Shown here one piece after another: positions 47,736-58,500 of a stretch of DNA of 64,000 nucleotides; the first letter of the stretch is position 1, and every line of letters begins with the position of its first letter. The notes under the pieces are model-generated. The model worked only from the letters and a program-made list of their open reading frames with translations. It was not told the origin of the DNA and made no database searches. The DNA comes from Pelodera strongyloides (Eukaryota; Nematoda; Chromadorea; Rhabditida; Rhabditidae). The stretch is from NCBI GenBank assembly GCA_036852015.1, contig JAANDG010000344.1, positions 1-64,000 on the forward strand, read 5' to 3'. The position numbers and the translations under genes were made by a program.

Positions 47736-50445
47736 TTAACCTTCAATCGCCACTCCAACCTTTGCTGGCCTGATTGGTCGCTCCTTCAACGAGTAACCAA
47801 TCTTTGTTACCACAGCCACATTACCAGGATCGGTCTTCGCCTGCAAAGTAACAAATACTGATCGACTCGCTTAATAATAAAAAAGGCCAGATGGATGGGG
47901 TTAAAGCGAAATACCGGCCGGATCTTGAAACGCACCGTGGACAGTGACAGCTGAATTCTTACGTATGTATGCAAAGTTGCTCGAATTTAGCTCGATTTTT
48001 TATTGCATAAGCTGCATAAGAATGCTGGTGTGGTGTACTCGATGTGTTTCAAAAACCAGCTGGTATTTCGCTTTAATAAACAAAGCCGGAGGTTGTTATT
48101 AAACAGAAAACAGAGCCAGAGCGCGTTAATAAACAAAGCCAGAGTTCATAGGCTAAGTAACGTTGAGTGAAAAAGAACACGGATTGCATCTTCTTAGTTT
48201 CAACACGATGTATGTAGATATATAGATGAATCAGCGACACGTTTCAGGTTTAATTCAAACAAAATCGCCCTCGGGAAGGTCATCTAATAACATCCGGAAG
48301 TGTGGTTCGTACTTGCCTTCGTTCGCTAATTTAGCACGAGCAATGACAACCCCACCACAAATAAAAATGAGAAACATTTCCTAATTCCTTACCTGAGAAG
48401 CGGGAATTTGTACAATTGCCTCGTGAAGGTTCGGATCAAATTTGGCTCCTTCAGGGTTGACAGCGCTCAGTCCGTGCTTCTTGAATACCTGAACAGCAAA
48501 ACAGAGGTCACATGTCGTTAAAAACAACGAGCACAAAACAAGATCAATCATGTAGAGCTGAGCAACCATACAGCCATGCCATGACAATGACACGTAAAAA
48601 AAATAAAAAAAATATATAATACTGGACACATCTTATAGTTCTACCATCTTGTTATGCTGCGTTTATAGAGAGCTACAAATAAATAAATAAAACCTTATGT
48701 AGAACAGTTTTCGTCATCGCCACTCCCTCATACAAATCCTTAAACTCTTTTCCGCCCTGTTTCAACGTCTCTTCCTTGACACTGCCCACGGCCAGGTCCA
48801 GGATATCAGCTACCTAAATAATAATAATTAATAATAATAAAACTAGTAAGAAAGGTTTATTGATTACATAAATAACATATAATCAAAAGGCAACCCTAAG
48901 ACGGAACATCCCATACTGGCAAGGGACCTAAAGAAACCAAAAATATAGTAAGCACCAAAAATATAGTAGTATTTTCCGATACCTTATCATTACATGAGGG
49001 ACAAGCTCGAAACTCTCCTTCCTCCAAAACCTTATAATTAGTCAGTCCAAAGGGCAGTAAATAATACGCTACGCTACGCCCTAACGCTAACCTAACCCCT
49101 CCTCATAAGGAACAACCGGCCAGAGTATCTATGTATCCAGGGTATAATAATATCCGTGCGTACATGGAGGTGGTTGGAGATGGTTTGCTTAGCTTAGTGA
49201 TAGACCACTTTCATAAAACAGCATGTTTCGCCCAACTATATAAACTTGGAATTGCTTCCGGAGGTGGTCAAAGCCAATCCGGAGGTGGTTCGTGCGTGTT
49301 TTTACGCACCAACCTGTACGCATGTATGTATCTGGGACTTGGGACATAGTTCACATCAGGGATGCGCTGAACCCATTACAGGTTAACCTTGATGACATCA
49401 CCGTTGCAACAGAAGCCCAAAATTCAACCCACCTCCAACAGATCCTTACAGAATCCCTGAATTGCAAAGTCCTTCGACTCCTCAACTTGCTTCATTCCTC
49501 GACGACGCACATTTTCCGTCTCAGCCAACGCCCGTTGGTACTTGTCCTAGAAAGTAAAATAAGGATACTGAACTGCAATTCTACCAAATAGGACTTCACG
49601 CACACGTCGCACACTATTGGCTCGCAAACTAACTGTAAGAAATTAGAAAAAGGAAATTCGAATTCTGGGTATGTAGAGTAGACTATCTATGTCCCCGCAG
49701 GCAAGCCTAATAATAATCGAATGTGACAGTGGCCTACATAATCTATAGTCTAATAACACAAGGAAAGAAAACAATACTCTCGATACCAACCTTCCAATCT
49801 TTGCTCTCATCAATGGTGGCATCATATTCATTCACCAACTCCTCCAGTGCCTTAGATGGCAGTGATACGGACGCATCGTCGGCTATTCCAAGTTGTGATC
49901 GCACAGCCGCGAGGTATCCAGAACCTGAACCTGATCTGATCAACATTGTACTCGGGCAGGACTGAACCCGCGTTGTGTGGTTGGCAATACGACAAACTTG
50001 CCGTCGCGCTATGGAAAACAGAAATAAGTTATATGTTCATATTTCATATATAACATGCTGAAGCTGATCATCAGTTGTAATACGCATTCCAATTCCAAAT
50101 GCCAATTGATAGTCGGGAAAAGTAAGATCAAGGCACGACTGCCCAAGTCCGGATAAGAAAAAGTAATTATTAACAATTTTTCAAATTTGAAGTTTGAGGA
50201 AAAAACCTAAACACCGGGTCTAACACTCTTATCATCAAAACTCCATTACTACCAATATACACAAATAAAAAATTGATAGTCAATATTGCAACCCACCACT
50301 CAGCCTCGTTCCCTTACTATCCTTCCACACAACTTCAATCTTCTTCTCGTCAGTCTTCTCCCCATTAGCCTCGCCCTCGAGTGGTTGTGTCGAGGAGAAT
50401 TGCTTCATTGCCGACACTACTGGGCGCGTCTTCAGCATCATCTCA
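47736..50445 (-). CDS. GRPEL1: Mitochondrial GrpE, nucleotide exchange factor for Hsp70
   Basis: Exons: 50445-50297 (ATG 50441), 50008-49791, 49546-49433, 48813-48694, 48488-48393, 47840-47736; 265 residues with matching phases. GrpE works as a dimer in the mitochondrial matrix and drives ADP release from mtHsp70 during protein import and folding. Diagnostic segments: YQRALAETENVRRRGMKQVEE (long helix, from residue 124), DFAIQGFCKDLLEVADILD, KDLYEGVAMT, FKKHGLSAVNPEGAKFDPNL, HEAIVQIP and the beta-domain end GNVAVVTKIGYSLKERPIRP. The N-terminus (MMLKTRPVVSAMKQFSS) is basic and hydroxylated with no acidic residues, as in import presequences. At 265 residues it is longer than human GRPEL1 (217) because of residues 18-120. 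The leading acceptor, TTTCTCTTTAAG, is formed by the end of a palindromic element 4 nt before the ATG. Confidence 0.93.
47901..48076. mobile_element. AAGCGAAAT-family palindromic element, copy 15
   Basis: TTAAAGCGAAATACCGGCCG to CAGCTGGTATTTCGCTTTA, in the last GrpE intron. Confidence 0.85.
49136..49322. mobile_element. GTGCGTAAATGGAGGTGG repeat, copy 3
   Basis: Longest copy: GGTATAATAATATCCGTGCG, then TTGCTTAGCTTAGTGATAGA, ending GGAGGTGGTTCGTGCGTGTT and TTTACGCACCAACCTGTACG. In a GrpE intron. Confidence 0.75.
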
Positions 50446-52558
50446 CTTAAAGAGAAATAGCGGCCGGTTTTTGAAACTCATCGAGTACCCCTGCTTTCTT
50501 CTTATGCAGCATATGCAAATGAGCAAAAAGAAAAAATTAGAATAAAAACTAGACACCAATTAGACCCGTTGCACACATTCATAGGAATGCAAGTACTTGA
50601 GACTTGAGATGCGTTTCAAAAACCGGCCGGTATTTCGCTTTAAGAATACAAAAGTATAATTAGTAATAATAACGCCTGTGTCGGATAAAAAATATTCCAT
50701 ACAATTAACACAAAGTCTTTTTCTTTCAAAAATATGACGCCCACGTCGGTGTCCATTAGAATTATTTACGTTGTTTGCCCACGAATAGTTTATCCATGTT
50801 TGCCCACGAATAGTTCTTAGTAAAAAGGCTGTTCTAACTTCTAGCATATTAGTAATTCAAACCTATTGTCGGAATATGAAAGATCAGAAATCAAATGTCT
50901 GAGTGTAACGAAACAACGTTAATACATTACACTACAAAGTCTTAGGTATAGCCTGAAACCTAACAGCTTACGTTGTCAAAACACTAGCATAGCTCATTTA
51001 AATTCTTCTACGTCTATTAAAATTACGGAATAAGCGCAAAATATAACAAAAAAAGAACAACTTACCTTGACGATGAAGCAAGTGAGTAAAACTTCGACAA
51101 ACTCCGCGCCAGCATTTCACCCTGAAAGTACAACTATGTAAATGAAAAAAATAAGAAAAAAAGTAATGAATAAAGTGATGAAAAGAACAAAATCTCTAGA
51201 AAAGCAAAAGCAACGAGAAAAACTCCAAAAACAGCACTGAATCTCAGACGAACCGTTATTAGAAAACTTACGTAGTCGTTAGTCTTTACATACTCTACCA
51301 TATCCTACACATAGCGCAGTACAACACTACCGTAATTGTAAGCAATATCCAAATAACCAAAAAACAGATACATATCCAGTGATATATAAAACACTACAAC
51401 CGAAATAAAAACGAATACCAAATTATAGCCGATTTCTTTATTTCATTAAAACATGCACGGCCAACAATACATAAACGCAGAAGTCGATGAGTGAATCAAA
51501 TCACAGAAATAAATACAAGCAGTTGGATGTTGGGTTCTGAACTTCTGGAACTCGGATTTCAGTATTGTAAGTTTGTAAGACACAATAAACTGTCTTGGTC
51601 TTAGTCTTACTTCTTACTGCAAGTACTACGAAAAGTCGAACACAGACCACAGATTTGCAGCTAAGCTAACGGAAGAAAGAGAGATTGTTAAAACTTATAA
51701 GCTACTCAACAAACTTTCATTGCTGCAGAAAAGCATCAAGTATTCAAATTGACGAGTAAATTGTCTGTAGACATTAGGCATTAGGCTAGATCCTAACCCA
51801 ACCTTTTATCAAGTACAAATAAATAAAGTATATTTGAATGTCGGACAAGTAAATTAACGATTGCGGAATCATGTGTAAAAACAGTGTATAAAACGAAAAT
51901 AGTCACGGGGGTAAAATTTTAATTGTAAAAGTACTGCTCTGCATGTACATGTATGAAATTACATAGCGACAGGAAAGAAACGTTCCGCTGAACAAAACGC
52001 AAACTCTACAAAATCTTTCCACGAACAACAATTATCAGAAAATCAAAAAAAAGCACAATTTCATAATTGCATTTTAGCCGAATTCCGGATAAAGACAGCC
52101 TACTACTGAAAACACGGTAAGCTAAGCCGTAACTTGGGCAGTCATACAATCTAATAACTCAAACCTAAAAAGCCAACTTACAACTTACTCACCAGAGAAC
52201 TATACGACACCTTCTGCAAAGCCGTACAATTCCCTGGCCAATAAATAGAAAACACTAAAAACAAAAAAACCAACCGGGATCCATTTCACAAACAGCTGAA
52301 GATCAATAATCAAGCCCGTGCCCGAAAAAAACTCATTGAAGAGAAATAAGACGAAGTTACGGTACGATTAATTCCAAATGGTGACATACGTACTGATATC
52401 CTAAGATGACGAAGCAGGGGCGTTGGCGATAGGCTGAAATTGAACTGTTGAACCACACAATTTCAACTTGAATGATTTGAATCCAACTTAGATAAGAAAC
52501 ATTTACAGCTTTCCGTTACGGTTACGTTGTTAGCTAGCGTCGTCACGTTGCCTGAATT
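50446..52558. other. Gap between Aurora and GrpE
   Basis: About 2.1 kb, AT-rich. Apart from the palindromic element at its left edge I see no repeat and no exon. It should include the Aurora 3' untranslated region. Confidence 0.5.
50447..50643. mobile_element. AAGCGAAAT-family palindromic element, copy 16, at the GrpE start
   Basis: TTAAAGAGAAATAGCGGCCG to CCGGCCGGTATTTCGCTTTA. Its core (AGACACCAATTAGACC) matches the copy at 24274-24456. Its left edge abuts the 5' end of the first GrpE exon. Confidence 0.85.
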
Positions 52559-55500
52559 TCAACTAACCGTCACGTTTGTACTGGTACTCGAGGTCGAGCT
52601 CCAAGTGTTAGTGTTAGATGTAGACGTGGGCGTGGCAGGGGCAGAAGCCTTAGCAGCAGCTTCAGCTTCTTCAATCTTTTGCATTTCCTTGATCCAGTTA
52701 TTCGAGGCGATCTGAAAAGGAATGAGAAAATGCAAAATTCGACCGACGATCATTACAAACAAATTCCTCACAGACAAACAGTTAAGGTCTGCAACAAATT
52801 GCTATTACAACTCAATAAAAGATGGCAATCAATATAAGAAAAAAAGAAGTACGTATGCGTACACGCTAAATATACTTCCACAAAAAAATAAGACCCACGA
52901 GGCGCAAATCCATGCGGTTGGCTGGCTCGAGTTGGACCAGCTTACAAATAAGCTCCTTTGCACCCGTAGACACTTGCGGAGGAACCTAAAGAGTGCAGGA
53001 TATAAATTGAAGCGTAAACTTGAATATGGTCGTCAGTTAAAGCGAAATACCGGCCGGTTTTTGAAACGCATCGTGGACAACTAAATTTTCAAGTATTTAT
53101 GCTAACTTGCACGCTATACAGCTTTAAAGTAAGCAACAAAAAAAAAACACAAAAAGTGTACCTGGAATCGTCCCCTCTTGATTCTATCCATTGTGTCCTG
53201 TTGAAGCTGCATCTCGAAAGGCGGTTTACCCACAAGGCATTCAAAGAGTAGAACGCCTACGGCCCAAGTGTCCACCTAGAACGTGTTTTCTTTTTGGAGT
53301 TTCCACGTTCGCGAATCGCACATGCGAAAATGTCAAATGCCCATCCATTTTACATGCATGTCAACTGCCAACCGCAACCCATGCGAACCGCACATATGAC
53401 ATTGTCATGCAGCGAAAATGTGCTATTTGGAACAGTGCCGCATCGTCCGCATCAGGCCCGCGCTATATGAAATAGATCCGGACTCTTTTGAAATAGATGC
53501 ATACTAGATCCAAAATCGCTGCGGGCCTTGTAATTTACACTGATTCGAACATGGACAGGCGTTTGTGATTTTCGCAAATGCGAATCGTATACATGGAAAC
53601 CCCATTAACAATTCTCAAAAAGAATACAAGGATTTCTTCAGTGTCCCATGCTAGCAAGCCCCGAATTCTTGAAACATATTTCAAACCAAATGAACAGTAC
53701 TGACCATGACACACGCTAAGAGAAATGAGTTGTTCCTCAAATATAGTTCAGAGAAAGGACACAATGTGAACTTGTGAACATTAGGAAGATCGAATTGCTT
53801 AATGACTGAATACCTAATGACACATTTAAAGCAGCTTCTTAAAATTTCACTACCGTATGATCGTGCGGCCGATTCTCAATCATCTCAGGCGGCAAATAGT
53901 CCAATGTTCCGCATACGGTAACTCGCTTATTCGATCCCTCGATCATTACCGACCATCTAAACATGAAGGATTTGAATAGCAGAAGCCATAAGGGCAACTT
54001 GTAGAATTTGGATCATGAACACTTTAAAAAAATAGTTGTAAACTATGTAAACGTTCGCGATCTCCACCCACAGGCGACCACAGAAAAACAATTTACTGGC
54101 CAACTAATACTGTACGCATCTAGACTCTGCCTCGAAAGACAAAATATCCAATATATTGATCACTCAGTGACAGCAACAGCATGTGCACTACAAACTACAA
54201 ATTTCTCTCCTTTCAACTCAAGCATCAGTTTTGAACTTAGGCATCTGTCCATGCTGCTAGAGACTCGTATGTGTACTCTTTCGCCGTTAAATTTGGGGCT
54301 ATTTGCTTATAATGCTTATATTCACCGATTATTTTACAAGTTTTAAGTAATGAGCCTCACCCAAAATCCGACAATTTGAGATTGTCGTGTTTGTCGATGA
54401 GCACATTCTCTGGCTTAATGTCGCGGTGGATTACCTTCCTTTCGTGGCAGTAAATCAACGCGGACGACAATTGTCGAATATACCTAAAGGAATATAAACC
54501 CTTATTTTCAAACTAATTTATGTGAACGTTGCATAATTTGCGATAATAAGTATACAGAAGGTTCAAATTACACAATAGTCGTAGTACTAACTCAGATCAT
54601 GTAGATAAGTAGATATTGATTAGCAAACTACTTTCATGTTAATTTCTCTAACTACTTTGTCTGTCCGGTCCGCATCTCAAGCATTTTGGGATGTGATTTA
54701 CACTAATTTGCATATAAAGCATTACGGATTGGACTTTGACTGCCCTTTTTGGGAGGTGGTCCACGTAACAAAACGGTGACAACCGGGACTTGATTGTCCG
54801 CATTTGGCGGGGTTACGATATGAAATTGATGAAAGGATTGAGGAAAGTCAATAAACACAAAACCCAATCTCGGGGGTCAGGTCAGCAGTCACCGAAAATG
54901 AAACAAACCAAACCTACTTTGCAGTTTCTTTCTCCTTCAGCGTGCCCTTCTTTTTCAGCAGTCCATACAATTCACCTTTGTCTGCAAATTCCAAGACAAC
55001 GTAAACTCGGTCTGCATCATGAAAGTAGCCAAAGAGGCGCAGAATGTTGGGATGTCTGAAAATGAGTAGATGGAATCCAGGGCCTACCTACCGTCATCCA
55101 ACATTTCTGGAGTAAGGCGTAACAAAACAGCCCACAATAAAAAAAACCTCCTTCATACTTTTCTCTTATCCCATTGGGTATAAATTATACATTCCGTGCG
55201 TAAATGGAGGTGGTTGGAGGTGGTTTCTTTAGCTTAGTGATAGTCAGTTTTAATAAAACACCATGTTTCGGTCAAAATTTCGAATTGCATTTTGGAGGTG
55301 GTCAAAACCAATCCGGAGGTGGCTCGTGCGTGTTTTCACGCACCAACCTGTATCCGTGTCTCCCAATCATAGATTTTTATGTACTGCGGGTGTGCAACAT
55401 CCAGCAAAGACCAACGATCAACCAAAATAGATATAGCCCTGCCCAATTTGAAGCTGGATGGACATGGACACACGACGGTTCTATAAATTTCAACAGTGCA

Positions 55501-58500
55501 CAAAACGACAAAATTAAATGATATCAAATGTCTTACCTTAAATGATACTGGATCTCCACCTCTCGTTTTACCTGATGAGCCACTTGACATTTGAGCAATT
55601 GCTTCTTAAACATCACCTTCAAGGCGATCACAAACTTCGAATTGCGTTCGCGAGCCAAGAACACGTTTCCGAACTGAAAATATAAATCTGTGTATTTTTA
55701 GTACTAGTACACATGCTTTCTTTGCTTTGCGCCTGCATTTAACGACTTATAATGTGTAATAATGTATACCGTTATATGGCTTTTGATCTATGTTTGAGTT
55801 TAAAAGCTTATACAGGGTGGTCCAATAGTTTTAAACCCTGGCATTTTAACCGCCAAAACAATAATATTGATGCAATGAACACGCGATTCGTTTTAATCAA
55901 CGAGTTATAATGTTTTGTAGCATAGAGCAAATTCAGTTTTCAATATCTCCCTCCTATTCCTTCACACAGTCCTACAGATGCCTCTTAAACGAGACATCCG
56001 TCGAACACAGGTATTTGGCGACACTTCAGCCCATAACTTCGGAAGGACAGTACGCAGTGAGGTCAAATTTGTGTGAGACAAGGTGCAGGCCTTCCCCTCC
56101 AAGTGTAACCAGGTGCGAAAGTCGGAAGAATTTAGTTCTGACGAATACTGCTGATATTCCGCATGGCTGCAAATCCAGAAAACACGGGCACGAGAACGGC
56201 CCTACACGATCGTCGACTCATGAGATGATGCTGCGTCTTGTTTGAGGGCTAACTGTATTCCATTGCAATAATTACGGCTCCGTAGAAGTAAAGAGATCAT
56301 CAACATGTTTTGTAGATAATTTTGACTGTGCATTTCGACGCAGTTGGTCACAAATACCCGTGATGTCGTTTCCGTCGACGTCACAGCCGCCCAGCTGACG
56401 ATAGCGACCGGGCGTACGACTCTTTCGTCTCCATTGGCATCCTGGACCGATTTGAAAAGCACGTGCTGATTTTGGTGGCTGTAGACCTGCTGGGTCGTGA
56501 ATAAAGCTCGTCTGAAAGAAGGATACCCGAGGCGCGTTCCTCACGACGAATTTTATCAAGCTGAAATGTTCGCTTTCCGACATCATTATTCGGCGAGCAG
56601 AAGAGGTATCAACATGGTACTTCGCAACACCTTAGATAACAGTATAACGAACCTTGGTGGAAAATATTACATCATTTCAATGAAAACTCATGAAATTATG
56701 CAATTTCGAAAAAATTTCTTCCAGGGTTTAAAACTATTGGACCACCCTGTACAAGAAAAGTACTGAAAAGCGTCCCTGCATAAAGTATAGCCACGGTAAT
56801 ATGTTAAATGTGAGTTAGATTACAGATTGCATGCATAATTACCAGCATACCAGCGAATTTAAAAATGTAGCATAAAAAGCCAGCAAGAAAATAAAATATT
56901 TTTACGATCGTACGGTCTACCACAATTTTGAAATCGCCAAACTAACCTTTCCTTTTCCTAGGGGCCGGCCAACGTCAAAGTCATCTAGGGTCCATTTTCG
57001 GTCGACCTTCTCCTGACTAAATAACTAGCATAAATTAGTGCGTAAGTGTGTAAAAATACGCATCTCCTTCCTTCTCCTATCTCCGGAGGCCACTGCATAT
57101 TTATATATTTGAGGGAATAGTATAGCACTGATAAACTACGTTTCGAACCTCAACGAAGCGACCATCTCCAAATGTGCGAAATTAAACCCTGAATAAACCT
57201 TGTACTGACAACGGGCCGGCTCAGAGGCCGTATTCACCAGCACACAGCGAGCCCTCCCTGTCCTCCCCAGGGAGCTAAAGAGTGCGCAGAGACTGCAAGA
57301 GCAGAAAAGATTCAGAGAGCTTGTGAGCCCAGGATGGGCTCCCTGTGTGTGTTGGTGAATACGACTTCAGGATATGAATAGTTAAATTTTATCGTGTAAA
57401 AAGTGGACTGTTTTAGGCCCGTGTTTTTGGATCTTCTGCGCGACGTGAGTCAAAAGTATATTGCTAGTGTGTAGTTAGTTAATTACTTACTATGTATATT
57501 TAAAAAAATGAGCGGCGACAAAAAGAGACCAATTCAGTTCTGAGCTGCGGCAACAAAACAAAAAGTGATAAATTCATTTCTGAAGAGTAAATAATATTTT
57601 ATGAAACACCAAATTTTAATTTGCCAATTATTTATTTCTATCCAACGGAGAGCCACAAATTGCGGCTGGCAAAGGTCGCATCTTGCAGCTTATAGTTGTT
57701 AGTGATACTAAACAAAAGGCGCAGTGGTGTATATCTCAAAAGAAACCATTCCGCTAAATGAATATCCATGCTAATGACCCAGAAACCTTTGAAATATATT
57801 ACACGATGCCAGAGACACCGTTTCCCGCACTGTTATGAAATATGTATATATGTTTGTGCTAGTGTGATGTAGTTTGATAAGATGCATTATCTACACACAC
57901 TATAAAAATACTTCCCCATAAATACCATTATTATTATTAATTCCTTTTTTTAAATGGTCAACCTTGCCTAGTTCGGCTATTTCCATAGTCCACACTCCAC
58001 ATCTTAGTTTTATGTTCACTAGTTAACTAACCACAATGGGAAACAGCAAGGGAGCGCCGCAATTTTTGGCTCCCCGTTGGATAGAAATAAATAATTGGCA
58101 AATTAAAATTTGGTGTTTCATAAAATATTATTTACTCTTCAGAAATGAATTTATCACTTTTTGTTTTGTTGCCGCAGCTCAGAACTGAATTGGTCTCTTT
58201 TTGTCGCCGCTCATTTTTTTAAATATACATAGTAAGTAATTAACTAACTACACACTAGCAATATACTTTTGACTCACGTCGCGCAGAAGATCCAAAAACA
58301 CGGGCCTAAAACAGTCCACTTTTTACACGATAAAATATTTTCCTCTTTTTGCAGATATTTGGCAAATATCCTTTTGTATATTGAGGGATAAAAATTAAGA
58401 AACTCACTTCTTTCAATAAACTTATACACAAACATCCAATTTTGTCTCTTATTGATATGTATAACGCAGTTAACTGTCGAATAATTCTGGCCCGATTCAT

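Noticed and set aside
56497..56766. Plus-strand frame of 89 codons in the mariner relic
   Set aside because: Shadow of the decayed transposase on the opposite strand.
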